Source: Pontibacter liquoris
Lineage (GTDB): Bacteria; Bacteroidota; Bacteroidia; Cytophagales; Hymenobacteraceae
Direction of reading: 5' to 3'
Length of the DNA stretch: 64,000 nt
Assembly: GCF_022758235.1 (NCBI RefSeq)
Contig: NZ_JALEBG010000001.1
Coordinates: 186,001 to 250,000 of the forward strand
Position numbers and translations under genes: made by a program. Within the stretch, counting starts at the first letter, position 1; the number at the start of each line of letters is the position of its first letter. Under the pieces are notes generated by a model. That model searched no databases. It saw only the letters and a list, made by a program, of their open reading frames with translations, and was not told where the DNA came from. This document shows, in pieces, positions 27,200 through 36,609 of the stretch.

Positions 27200-29065
27200 A
27201 TGGTGATGTTTAAGAAAAAGAGATTTCTAGCGCTGGCTTTCGGAATGCTGGTGGCCCTTGGCGGCACGCTGGGAGTAGCTGCGAAAGCAACCTTCGATAA
27301 CCCGCTTCCGCAGCAGGTGGCGCAAAACGGCCAGGCATGGATTCGTATCAACCAGCTGGGCTACACGCCGGCAGGTATAAAAGTAGCCGTATGGGCCAGC
27401 AAGAGCTCCAAACGCATCAGGCGCTTTGCGCTGGTAGATGCTGCCACAGGCAAGGTAGTTTTTAAAGGAAAAGCAGGCAAAGCGTTTGGCGCTTACGGCC
27501 CTTTTCAGGCCTCTTACCGGCTCCATTTCAGCGCCTTTACCAAACCTGGAAGCTACTTTCTGAAAGCCGATGGCGTACGTTCGCCGGTTTTCCGGATTGC
27601 AGCCGATGTGTACAAAGGCACAGCTGATTTTGCGCTGCGCTACATGCGGCAGCAACGGAGCGGGTTTAATCCTTTTCTGAAAGACTCCTGCCATACTTCC
27701 GACGGCTATACTATGTATGGCCCCATGCCCGACAGCACGCACATCGATGTGTCGGGCGGCTGGCACGACGCCTCCGATTACCTGCAGTATGCCACTACCT
27801 CGGCCAACGCCACCTACCACCTGCTGGCCGCCTACCGCGACTTCCCTGCCGTATTTTCGGATGCGCACCTGGGCAATGGCCTGGAGGGTACGAATGGGGT
27901 GGCCGATGTGCTGGATGAGGCCAAATGGGGGCTGGACTGGCTCCTGAAAATGCACCCGCGCGAGGACTGGCTGTTTAACCAGCTGGCCGACGACCGCGAC
28001 CACCAGGGCATGCGCCTGCCCACGCTGGATGATGTGAACTATGGCATGGGCAAAGGAAAAGCCCGCCCGGTATACTTTGCTACCGGCGAGCCGCAGGGCC
28101 TGGGCAAGTATAAGAATAGGGCAACCGGCGTAGCCTCCATTGCGGGTAAGTTTACGAGCGCCTTTGCCCTGGCGGCCCAGGTATACAACACCGACCCTGC
28201 GCTGGCAAAGCTGTTCGGCAGCAAGGCGGTATCGGCCTACAAACTGGGATTGCAGAAGCCGGGGGGCTGCCAGACGGCTCCTAACCTGGCGCCCTACTTT
28301 TATGAGGAAGACAGCTGGGTAGATGATATGGAACTAGGTGCTGCCGCGCTTTACCAACTTACCGGCAATAAGGCTTATTTCGGGCAGGCATACACGTATG
28401 GGCAGCAGGAAAAAGTAACGCCCTGGATGGGCGCCGACACGGCCCGCCATTACCAGTGGTATCCTTTCCACAACTTCGGGCATTTTGAGCTGGCTAAAAA
28501 GGCAGATGTCCAAGCCAAGGCCGATCTGATCAGTTTCTATCAACAAGGCATCGACAAAATATACAACAAGGCCAAAACCAATGCTTTTTACAGGGGCATT
28601 CCGTTTATCTGGTGCTCTAATAACCTGACGACTTCCTTTGCCATTCAGTGCCACCTGTACGGGCAGCTTTCGGGCGATGCGGCCTATGCTGAGCTGGAAC
28701 AGGCTAACCTGGACTGGCTGTTTGGCTGCAACCCTTGGGGCACCAGCATGGTGTATGGCTTGCCGGCTCACGGCGATACCCCCGTTGATCCGCATTCCGC
28801 GTTCACGCACCTGTATAAATTTCCGATCGATGGCGGCTTGGTAGATGGCCCGGTGTATGGCAGCATCTACAATAACCTGAAAGGCATTACGCTCTACAGC
28901 CCCGACGAATATGCCGCCTTCCAGTCGGACCTGGTCGTATACCACGACGATTATGGCGATTATAGCACCAATGAACCGACCATGGACGGTACGGCTTCGC
29001 TCGTGTACCTGCTGGCAGCAAAAGAACAGGAAGCGCTGAAGCAGGCGCCGGTTAAAAAAGAGTAG
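27200..29065 (+). CDS. GH9 family glycoside hydrolase with N-terminal Ig-like domain
   Basis: Inverting glycosidase of 621 residues with a signal peptide (about 1-30), an Ig-like CelD_N domain (about 45-150, WIRINQLGYTPAGIKVAVW) and an (alpha/alpha)6 barrel. GGWHDASDY (about 185-193) supplies the paired Asp residues, and STNEPTMDGTA near 588-598 the catalytic Glu. The family is best known for endoglucanases but also contains exo-beta-glucosaminidases. Its place between a DigH-like gene and murQ suggests action on an amino-sugar or cell-wall glycan rather than cellulose; this is inference. The ATG at 27206 is an alternative start. Confidence 0.87.
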   Translation: MVMFKKKRFLALAFGMLVALGGTLGVAAKATFDNPLPQQVAQNGQAWIRINQLGYTPAGIKVAVWASKSSKRIRRFALVDAATGKVVFKGKAGKAFGAYGPFQASYRLHFSAFTKPGSYFLKADGVRSPVFRIAADVYKGTADFALRYMRQQRSGFNPFLKDSCHTSDGYTMYGPMPDSTHIDVSGGWHDASDYLQYATTSANATYHLLAAYRDFPAVFSDAHLGNGLEGTNGVADVLDEAKWGLDWLLKMHPREDWLFNQLADDRDHQGMRLPTLDDVNYGMGKGKARPVYFATGEPQGLGKYKNRATGVASIAGKFTSAFALAAQVYNTDPALAKLFGSKAVSAYKLGLQKPGGCQTAPNLAPYFYEEDSWVDDMELGAAALYQLTGNKAYFGQAYTYGQQEKVTPWMGADTARHYQWYPFHNFGHFELAKKADVQAKADLISFYQQGIDKIYNKAKTNAFYRGIPFIWCSNNLTTSFAIQCHLYGQLSGDAAYAELEQANLDWLFGCNPWGTSMVYGLPAHGDTPVDPHSAFTHLYKFPIDGGLVDGPVYGSIYNNLKGITLYSPDEYAAFQSDLVVYHDDYGDYSTNEPTMDGTASLVYLLAAKEQEALKQAPVKKE

Positions 29066-29232
29066 CTGCCGGGCGCCAGCCACAAACTTCCGGCCTCTGG
29101 TACGTAGCGTTAGCGCTGCTAGTATAAATAACGAGAGATGATATGCGTATTTATGCGTGTTTAGGAGAAAAATTGGGCAGAAGCCCGGCATTATTTCACG
29201 TGAATTACTAGCTTTAGAGGCTATACATTGTT

Positions 29233-29240
29233 TAAATTTG
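29233..29240 (+). promoter_or_regulatory. Possible promoter -7 box
   Basis: TAAATTTG matches the Bacteroidota TAnnTTTG -7 consensus exactly, about 95 bp upstream of the phosphoesterase gene. The -33 element is weak (TTTA at 29213-29216). Confidence 0.35.
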
Positions 29241-29334
29241 CCAGAGGCTTGCAGGTTTGTGCGTTAATTGCTGAAGCTGCTTTAGATTTTAGCTGAATGG
29301 AGCAACCCCATACCATTAGCCTGAGAAAACGAAA

Positions 29335-31197
29335 ATGGAAAAGTTAACCTATCGCCTGCTGTTTGTGCTGCTGCTGCTTGCAGCTATGCCTGCCAGGGCG
29401 CAGTCCTTTCAGTTTGCGTTTGTAACCGATACCCATGTGGGGAGCGGCACCGGGGCTGAGGACCTGCAACGCACCGTAGCCGATATCAATGCCAATGATT
29501 CGCTGGCTTTTGTGCTGGTGACCGGCGACGTAACCGAGTTTGGCTCGGACGAGGAGCTGCAACAGGCAAAACAGCTGCTGGGGCAGTTGAACAAACCCTG
29601 GCACATTATTGCTGGCAACCATGATGCCAACTGGTCGGAAAGTGGCGCGAACACCTTCCGGAAAGTTTTCGGTGCTGAAACCTTTGCTTTTACCTATAAC
29701 GGCTACCTGTTTGCTGGCACCAGTTCGGGGCCCAATATGCGCATGGGGCCGGGGCAGGTGCCGCGCGAAAACCTCGTGTGGCTCGATTCGGTGCTCACCC
29801 ATATGCCCGATGCGGCAATGCCGGTGGTGTATGTGAACCATTACCCGCAGGATTCTTCGCTGAACAACTGGTACGAGGCCCTCGACCTGGTGAAAAAACG
29901 CAATGTGCAGCTGGTGCTGCACGGCCACGGCCACAACAACCGCCGCTTTACCTACGAAGGTATCCCGGCGGTGATGGGCCGCTCGAACCTGCGCGCCAAG
30001 GACAGCACCGGCGGCTATAACATTGTAACCATCAAAGACAACCAGGCCACGTTCGAAGTGCGCCGGCCGGTGGTGCAAACGCAGCAGCAGTGGCTGGCAG
30101 TGCCGCTGGAGAATCATCATTTCGACCAGGAAACCCGTCGCTACCCGAGGCCTTCCTATGCGGTGAACAAAGTATACCCGCAGGTAAAAGTAGTATGGCA
30201 ATACCAGGATAACAGCGACGTAGGCGCCGGAACAGTGGCAAACAAAAAACTGGTGATCGCCACCAACACCCAAGGCCAGGTGTATGCCCTCAACCAGGAA
30301 ACAGGCAAGCCCGCATGGACTTACCAGACCGGCGGCAAGATCTACTCCACGCCGGCCCTGGCCAACGGCTACGTGGTGGTGGGCTCATCCGATCACAATA
30401 TTTACTGCCTGAAAGCTGCCAGTGGCAAGCTGGTCTGGAAAGTGCCTACTGCCAAAGCGGTGCTGGGCGCCCCCCTGATTCAGGGCAAACAGGTATACAT
30501 TGGCGGCTCTGACGGCCATTTCAGGGCCATTAGCCTGAAGACCGGCAAGGTAGTATGGGATTTTGACCAGGTGCAGAACTTTGTGGTCACCAGGCCGCTG
30601 CTTTACCAGGGCAAGGTATACTTCGGAAGCTGGGGCAACGATTTTTATGCCCTCGATGCTGCTACCGGCAAACTAGCCTGGAAGTGGAACAACGGCGCGA
30701 CCAACCGCATGTTCTCCCCGGCCGCCTGCTATCCGGTGGCGGCTAATGGCCGCATCTTTCTGGTAGCCCCGGACCGCTACATGACTGCGCTGGATGCCAC
30801 CACCGGAAAAGAAGTATGGCGCCGCCAGATGAAAGACGTGCGGGTGCGCGAGTCCATGGGCTTGTCGGCAGACAAGGCGCTGGTATACGTGAAAACGATG
30901 GACGGGCAACTGTATGGTGTTTCCACGGCCGCCGATTCGATGCAGTTGGCCTGGCAGTCGGACCTGCAGCTGCCTTACGAGCTGGCACCCTCGGCGCTTG
31001 TCGAAAGCAAGGGCGTGGTGTATGTGCCTTCGCATTCGGGCCTGGCCAGCGCCGTTAGCCGTAAAACAGGCAAGGTGCTCTGGCAGCATAAAGTATCCAA
31101 CAGCCTGATGAACCCCGTGCTGCCGCTGGGCAAAGGCAGGGTAGTGGTGAGTACCATGGACGGTAAAATTGCCTGCCTGGAGTTTGGCGCGGAATAA
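29335..31197 (+). CDS. Metallophosphoesterase fused to PQQ-type beta-propeller
   Basis: 620-residue exported protein (signal peptide about 1-22). The N-terminal calcineurin-like phosphoesterase has the full motif set: DTHVG (about 31), GDVTEFG (about 64), GNHD (about 95) and HGHGHNN (about 197). From about residue 270 to the end there are repeated propeller blades with the A-x-D/N-x-x-TGK-x-x-W pattern (for example ALNQETGKPAWTY, ALDAATGKLAWKW, ALDATTGKEVWRR), as in PQQ-binding-like repeats. A phosphodiesterase or phosphatase scaffolded on a propeller is inferred. The substrate is unknown; its place directly before murQ suggests a wall-derived phosphate ester, but nothing in the sequence proves this. 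Confidence 0.85.
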   Translation: MEKLTYRLLFVLLLLAAMPARAQSFQFAFVTDTHVGSGTGAEDLQRTVADINANDSLAFVLVTGDVTEFGSDEELQQAKQLLGQLNKPWHIIAGNHDANWSESGANTFRKVFGAETFAFTYNGYLFAGTSSGPNMRMGPGQVPRENLVWLDSVLTHMPDAAMPVVYVNHYPQDSSLNNWYEALDLVKKRNVQLVLHGHGHNNRRFTYEGIPAVMGRSNLRAKDSTGGYNIVTIKDNQATFEVRRPVVQTQQQWLAVPLENHHFDQETRRYPRPSYAVNKVYPQVKVVWQYQDNSDVGAGTVANKKLVIATNTQGQVYALNQETGKPAWTYQTGGKIYSTPALANGYVVVGSSDHNIYCLKAASGKLVWKVPTAKAVLGAPLIQGKQVYIGGSDGHFRAISLKTGKVVWDFDQVQNFVVTRPLLYQGKVYFGSWGNDFYALDAATGKLAWKWNNGATNRMFSPAACYPVAANGRIFLVAPDRYMTALDATTGKEVWRRQMKDVRVRESMGLSADKALVYVKTMDGQLYGVSTAADSMQLAWQSDLQLPYELAPSALVESKGVVYVPSHSGLASAVSRKTGKVLWQHKVSNSLMNPVLPLGKGRVVVSTMDGKIACLEFGAE

Positions 31198-31278
31198 ACG
31201 TAAAAGAAGTAGGAACAGGCGCCCAAAAGTGGCCTGCTAAAATCAAGTAATTCTAAAAGCATTATTACACTCGAATAA

Positions 31279-32091
31279 ATGGAAATAGTTACCGAGAGAG
31301 ATTCAAAATACAATGATCTCGAGAAGATGTCTGTGCGGGAGGTACTCGAAAACATCAACAGGGAAGACAAAACAGTGCCGCATGCCGTAGAAAAAGCTAT
31401 TCCACAGATAGAGGCGCTGGCCACGGTGACCGCCGCAAAAATGAAGGCTGGCGGCCGCATGTTTTATATTGGCGCAGGCACCAGCGGGCGCCTGGGCGTG
31501 CTGGATGCCTCGGAGTGCCCGCCCACCTTCGGCGTGCCCTTCGACTGGGTGGTAGGCCTGATTGCAGGCGGCGACACCGCCATCCGAAAAGCTGTGGAGT
31601 TTGCTGAAGACGACACCGCGCAGGCCTGGAAAGATCTGCTGGAATTTGACATAACCGATGGCGATGTGGTGATCGGGCTGGCTGCTTCGGGCACGACGCC
31701 TTACGTGATCGGAGGGCTTAAAAAAGCAAACGAACAGGGCCTGGTAACCGGCTGCGTAGTGTGCAACACGGGCAGCCCGGTAGCAGCGGCAGCGCAGTTT
31801 CCGGTAGAGGTTGTGGTAGGGCCTGAGTTTCTGACGGGGTCTACGCGCATGAAATCAGGCACGGCCCAGAAGCTGGTGCTCAACATGCTCACCACTTCCG
31901 TGATGATACAGCTGGGCCGGGTAAAAGGCAACAAGATGTTCGACATGCAGCTCACCAACCACAAGCTTTACAACCGCGGCGTGCGCATTATCATGACCGA
32001 AACAGGAACAGACGAAGCAACCGCCGCCCAGCTTCTGGACAAGTATGGCAGCGTGCGCAAAGCCGTGGAGAACCTCCGGCAGTCGTCTTAA
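31279..32091 (+). CDS. murQ: N-acetylmuramic acid 6-phosphate etherase
   Basis: Cytoplasmic SIS-domain lyase (EC 4.2.1.126) that splits MurNAc-6-phosphate into GlcNAc-6-phosphate and D-lactate, the defining step of murein sugar recycling. 270 residues, slightly shorter than the E. coli enzyme. The SIS motif GAGTSGRLGVLDASECPPTFG (about 64-84) includes the catalytic Glu of SEC, and the second key Glu is in AVEFAEDD (about 106-113). STRMKSGTAQKLVLNM is the C-terminal signature. Followed by an SSS symporter and a D-lactate dehydrogenase, matching the fate of substrate and product. Confidence 0.97.
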   Translation: MEIVTERDSKYNDLEKMSVREVLENINREDKTVPHAVEKAIPQIEALATVTAAKMKAGGRMFYIGAGTSGRLGVLDASECPPTFGVPFDWVVGLIAGGDTAIRKAVEFAEDDTAQAWKDLLEFDITDGDVVIGLAASGTTPYVIGGLKKANEQGLVTGCVVCNTGSPVAAAAQFPVEVVVGPEFLTGSTRMKSGTAQKLVLNMLTTSVMIQLGRVKGNKMFDMQLTNHKLYNRGVRIIMTETGTDEATAAQLLDKYGSVRKAVENLRQSS

Positions 32092-32193
32092 TCCTGCGCC
32101 TGCAGCCGGTTTATACTTGTAAATCAGCTGCAGAATGACTAACTATAAGGTTTGCAACTGCTGCCACTCTACTCATTTTGATCTAAAAAGCAT

Positions 32194-33717
32194 ATGCCTC
32201 CCATTGTTCTGTTATCTTTTTTGCTGGGTTATTTTGCCTTGCTGATCGGGGTCTCGTACCTCACCTCCAAGGGTACTTCCGATAATAGCACCTTCTTTAT
32301 TGCCAACCGCAACTCCAAATGGTATTTTGTGGCCTTCGGCATGATCGGCACAGCGCTGTCGGGCGTTACGTTTATCTCGGTACCCGGGGCGGTGGTCAAC
32401 AACCAGTTTGGCTATTTCCAGTTTGTACTGGGTAATGCGGTCGGGTTCCTGCTCATCGCCACGGTGCTGCTGCCATTGTATTACCGCATGAACCTGGTCT
32501 CCATTTATACTTACCTGGAACAGCGCATGGGCTACTGGAGCTATAAATCCGGCGCTATGATCTTCCTGGTTTCGCGCATTATCGGCTCTGCCTTCCGGCT
32601 ATACCTGGTGGCCATTGTGCTGCAGAAGTTTATCTTCGATGCCTGGAATGTGCCCTTCGGCCTGACCGTAGCCATCTGTCTGGTGCTTATCTGGGCCTAC
32701 ACACACCGCGGCGGGCTTAAAACCATCGTGATCACCGATACGCTGCAAACAGTTTTCCTGCTCTCGTCGGTGTTGCTCTCCATCTGGTTTATTTCCCGAA
32801 GCCTGCACCTGGACCTGATGCAGACCTTCGAAGCCGTAAAAGAAAGCTCTTATTCTAAAATATTTTTCTGGGAGGATTTTGTGGGCAGCAAGAACCACTT
32901 TCTGAAGCAGTTCCTGGGCGGTATTTTTGTAACCGTAGCCATGACGGGCCTGGACCAGGATCTGATGCAGAAAAACCTGAGCTGCAAGAATATCGGTGAG
33001 GCGCAGAAAAACATGCTCACCTTTACAGCCGTTTTTGTAGCTATCAACATCTTTTTCCTGAGCGTGGGCGCTCTGCTTTACCAGTATGCCGATGCTAACC
33101 AGATCAACGTAGCCGACCTGCGCACGCCCGATTACCTGTTCCCCGAAATTGCGCTGAATCACCTCAACATCATTCCGGCCATCGTGTTCATGCTGGGCTT
33201 AACAGCAGCTACTTTTGCCACCACTGATTCGGCTCTGACGGCGCTCACCACGTCCTTCTGCATCGACTTCCTGAACTTCGAGAAAAAAGAAGACCAGAAC
33301 TCCCGCCGCCTCGTGCGCCAGCGCCAGCTCGTGCACATGGTGTTTTCGGTGCTGATGCTGCTGGTTATACTTGTGTTCCGGGTAATCAACGACGACTCGG
33401 TGGTGAATGCCATCTTTAAAGCCGCCGGCTATACATATGGGCCGCTGCTGGGGCTCTTTGCCTTTGGCATGACGAACAAGCGTGCCGTAACCGACCGGCT
33501 GGTACCTTTCATCTGCCTTCTTTCGCCGGCCATCACCTACCTTATCGACAGTCATTCGGTGGCCTGGTTTGGGTATGCCATGGGCTTTGAGCTGATCGTG
33601 CTCAACGGCCTGATCACGTACCTGCTGCTGCTTATAACAAGCAAGCATGCCAGGTATAACCCGGCTAGCCAACTGAACGAAACAGCTGACCGAAAGACAA
33701 AACAGGCTACTTACTAA
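32194..33717 (+). CDS. SSS-family sodium:solute symporter (MurT-like)
   Basis: Inner-membrane transporter of 507 residues with about 13 membrane segments. N-terminal LIGVSYLTSKGTSDNSTFF and the GMIGTALSGVTFISVPGAV segment are characteristic of the sodium:solute symporter family; the sodium-site region GLTAATFATTDSALTALTTSF (about 330-350) is intact. In Tannerella forsythia an SSS symporter (MurT) encoded next to murQ imports free MurNAc. Here the gene is 103 bp after murQ and 16 bp before the D-lactate dehydrogenase gene, so MurNAc (or a related amino sugar) import is the likely role. Confidence 0.87.
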   Translation: MPPIVLLSFLLGYFALLIGVSYLTSKGTSDNSTFFIANRNSKWYFVAFGMIGTALSGVTFISVPGAVVNNQFGYFQFVLGNAVGFLLIATVLLPLYYRMNLVSIYTYLEQRMGYWSYKSGAMIFLVSRIIGSAFRLYLVAIVLQKFIFDAWNVPFGLTVAICLVLIWAYTHRGGLKTIVITDTLQTVFLLSSVLLSIWFISRSLHLDLMQTFEAVKESSYSKIFFWEDFVGSKNHFLKQFLGGIFVTVAMTGLDQDLMQKNLSCKNIGEAQKNMLTFTAVFVAINIFFLSVGALLYQYADANQINVADLRTPDYLFPEIALNHLNIIPAIVFMLGLTAATFATTDSALTALTTSFCIDFLNFEKKEDQNSRRLVRQRQLVHMVFSVLMLLVILVFRVINDDSVVNAIFKAAGYTYGPLLGLFAFGMTNKRAVTDRLVPFICLLSPAITYLIDSHSVAWFGYAMGFELIVLNGLITYLLLLITSKHARYNPASQLNETADRKTKQATY

Positions 33718-33732
33718 CCTTATCCCCTGGTT

Positions 33733-36561
33733 ATGGAACTAGATCAGCTTTTGGAAGCCATTCTGCCAAAAGCACGCATCAAGTCGCGGCTGATTGACGT
33801 GGTGGCGTACGCCTCGGATGCCGGCTTTTATTACCTGCGCCCCAAAGCGGTGGTGCAGCCCGTATCCGAAGAAGAAGTGCAGGCGCTGTTCAGGCTCTCG
33901 CAGCGCCAAAAAATTCCGCTTACTTTCCGCGCTGCAGGCACTAGCTTGTCGGGGCAATCAATATCAGACGGTATTCTGGTAGATTTGAGCCAGTTCTGGA
34001 ACAAGATTCAGATAGAGCAGGAAGGAGAACTGGTGCGAGTACAGCCCGGCGTGATTGGCGGAAACGTAAACGCCTACCTCCGCAGGTATAAGCGCAAGAT
34101 CGGGCCCGACCCGGCCAGCATCAACTCGGCCATGATGGGCGGCATCCTGTCCAACAACGCCAGCGGCATGTGCTGCGGAGTGAGTAAAAACTCCTACCAT
34201 ACGACACGCTACATCCGGTTTATGCTGCCCACCGGAGCGGTATTCTCTACCGAGCAACCCCAGGATTACGCCCGCTTCGAGGCCGAATGCCCGGCCCTGT
34301 TCCAGCTCCTGCAGGCCTTGCGCGCGCAGGTATGGCAGGACGAGGCCATGTACGAGCTCATCCGCCGCAAGTATAAAACCAAGAACACGGTGGGTTACTC
34401 GGTCAATGCCCTAATCGATTACGAACACCCGCTCGATATGCTGGCGCACCTGCTCATCGGGGCCGAGGGCACGCTGGGTTTTATTTCGGAGGCCGTGCTG
34501 CAAACCGTGCCTGATTACCCGGCCAAGTCCACCGCGCTGCTATACTTTCCGGATATCTATGCGGCCTGCCAGGCCATTGTGCCTTTAACCGAGGCTGGTG
34601 CCGAAGCCGTGGAGCTGATGGACCGCGCCTCGCTGCGCTCCATTGAGCACATGGCAGGCGTACCTGCCGTTATTCATACCTTGCCTGCTGCGGCAGCCGC
34701 TTTGCTGGTAGAATTTCAGGGAGAGAATCCGGCTGACGTGCAGCACAAGATCAGCGGGTTTATGCTGCGTGCACCGGAGCTGCAATTGCTTGAGGAACCG
34801 GTGTTTACGACCGATCCGGTGGCGCAGGGCTTGCTGTGGAAAGTGCGCAAAGGCATGTTCCCGGCAGTGGGCGCCGTACGGGCCAGTGGCTCCACGGTGA
34901 TCCTCGAGGATATTGCCTTTCCGGTAGCCCAGCTGGGCGACGCCATACTTGACCTGCAACAGCTCTTTAAAAAGCATCACTACGAAAAGGCCATTATTTT
35001 TGGGCATGCCAAGGATGGCAACATCCACTTTGTGGTCACGCAGGCCTTCGACACCCCCGAGGAGATTAAACGCTACGACCAGTTCCTGAAAGAGGTGGTG
35101 GTGCTGGTGGTGCTCAAGTATAAAGGTGCCCTGAAAGCCGAGCACGGCACGGGCCGCAACATGGCGCCCTTTGTAGAAACAGAATGGGGAAGCGGCATCT
35201 ACCAGATCATGAAAGCGCTGAAGCAGACCATCGACCCGGAAAACCTGCTCAACCCCGGCGTGATCATCAACGAAAACAAAAACGCCCACATCCAAAACCT
35301 CAAAGAACTGCCCCGTGTGGAGGAAGAGGTGGACAGATGTATGGAATGCGGCTTTTGCGAGCACAAATGCCCCAGCCGCGACCTGACCCTGACCCCCCGC
35401 CGCAGAATTGTAGTGCGCCGCGAGCTGCTCCGGCTAAAACGAGCCGGCGCTAAAAAACAGCACAAACAGCTGCTGCACCAGTACCAGTACGATGGCCTGG
35501 ATACCTGCGCCGTGGATGGCCTGTGCGCCACCGCCTGCCCCGTCGACATCAACACCGGCGACCTGGTAAAGCGCCTGCGCCGCGAAAGCCACAGCGATTT
35601 TGCCAATAACCTGGCCTTGCTCATTGCCCGCAACTTTAAACCCGTAACGGCTGCTGTTAAGATGGGCCTGCAGTCGGGAGCAGGTATAAATGCCCTGCTG
35701 GGTGCGGCAACGCTCACAAAGTTTACCCGCCAGGCCCGGAAAATAGCACCTGCCCTGCCGCTCTGGTCGGAGCAGCTGGCGCCGGCACCGGCCTTTGCAA
35801 CCTATAAAACAATAGACAAAGCTGCGCAGCAGCAGGCCGCGGTAGTATACTTCCCTACATGCATTTCGCGCACCATGGGCAACGCCGCCGGGCAAAACGG
35901 GAACAGCATCATCGCTACATTTGCGCGCGTGTCGGAAAAGGCGGGCATCGGGTTTGTGATTCCGGAGGATGTGGAGAGCAGCTGCTGCGGCCAGATCTTC
36001 TCCTCGAAGGGCTACAGCAAAGCGTTTGAATTTACGGCCAATGCCACCATCGAAAAAGTATGGCGCTGGACGGATGGCGGCCGCCTGCCGCTGGTGCTCG
36101 ATGTGACCTCCTGCACGCATACCCTGCAAAACTGCCGCCCGGTTCTCTCGCCGGAAAACAGGCAGAAGTATGACGCCCTGAGCATCATCGACAGCATTGA
36201 TTATGTGGCCGACTTTATACTTCCGAAGGCAACTGTGCTTCGCAAAAAGGGCCGTGTGCTGCTGCACCCGGTATGCTCGCTGCAGAAAATGGGCCTTGAG
36301 AATAAGTTTGTAAGTATAGCCCGCCAGCTAGCCCACGAGGTGGAGGTGCCGCTGCACGCGGGCTGCTGCGGCATGGCCGGCGACCGGGGCTTTTTATTTC
36401 CGGAGCTCACGGCGGCAGCCACCCGGCCCGAGGCGCAGGAAGCTAGACAGCAATGCTACGACGGCTATTACTCGTCGGCCAAAACCTGCGAAATGGCCCT
36501 GTCCGAAGCCGTCGGAAAGAATTACGAATCGATTTTATACCTGCTGGATGCCTGTCTTTAA
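33733..36561 (+). CDS. FAD/Fe-S D-lactate dehydrogenase-type oxidoreductase
   Basis: 942-residue fusion of a GlcD/Dld-like flavoprotein and a GlpC-like iron-sulfur protein. The PCMH FAD-binding domain (about 35-265, GTSLSGQSISDGILVDLS, GVIGGNVN) is followed by the FAD-oxidase C-terminal domain (about 270-525, ending EHGTGRNMAPFVE). Next come two ferredoxin-type clusters (CMECGFCEHKCP about 535; CAVDGLCATACP about 591) and two CCG motifs (SCCGQIF about 749; GCCGMAG about 876). Such proteins oxidise D-lactate or D-2-hydroxy acids to keto acids and pass electrons to the respiratory chain. With murQ two genes upstream, oxidation of released D-lactate to pyruvate is strongly suggested; D-2-hydroxyglutarate is the alternative. 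Confidence 0.88.
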   Translation: MELDQLLEAILPKARIKSRLIDVVAYASDAGFYYLRPKAVVQPVSEEEVQALFRLSQRQKIPLTFRAAGTSLSGQSISDGILVDLSQFWNKIQIEQEGELVRVQPGVIGGNVNAYLRRYKRKIGPDPASINSAMMGGILSNNASGMCCGVSKNSYHTTRYIRFMLPTGAVFSTEQPQDYARFEAECPALFQLLQALRAQVWQDEAMYELIRRKYKTKNTVGYSVNALIDYEHPLDMLAHLLIGAEGTLGFISEAVLQTVPDYPAKSTALLYFPDIYAACQAIVPLTEAGAEAVELMDRASLRSIEHMAGVPAVIHTLPAAAAALLVEFQGENPADVQHKISGFMLRAPELQLLEEPVFTTDPVAQGLLWKVRKGMFPAVGAVRASGSTVILEDIAFPVAQLGDAILDLQQLFKKHHYEKAIIFGHAKDGNIHFVVTQAFDTPEEIKRYDQFLKEVVVLVVLKYKGALKAEHGTGRNMAPFVETEWGSGIYQIMKALKQTIDPENLLNPGVIINENKNAHIQNLKELPRVEEEVDRCMECGFCEHKCPSRDLTLTPRRRIVVRRELLRLKRAGAKKQHKQLLHQYQYDGLDTCAVDGLCATACPVDINTGDLVKRLRRESHSDFANNLALLIARNFKPVTAAVKMGLQSGAGINALLGAATLTKFTRQARKIAPALPLWSEQLAPAPAFATYKTIDKAAQQQAAVVYFPTCISRTMGNAAGQNGNSIIATFARVSEKAGIGFVIPEDVESSCCGQIFSSKGYSKAFEFTANATIEKVWRWTDGGRLPLVLDVTSCTHTLQNCRPVLSPENRQKYDALSIIDSIDYVADFILPKATVLRKKGRVLLHPVCSLQKMGLENKFVSIARQLAHEVEVPLHAGCCGMAGDRGFLFPELTAAATRPEAQEARQQCYDGYYSSAKTCEMALSEAVGKNYESILYLLDACL

Positions 36562-36609
36562 AACAGCCCGGCAAACCCAAACAACGCAGAACCTTCTTAA
36601 ACGCCTGAC

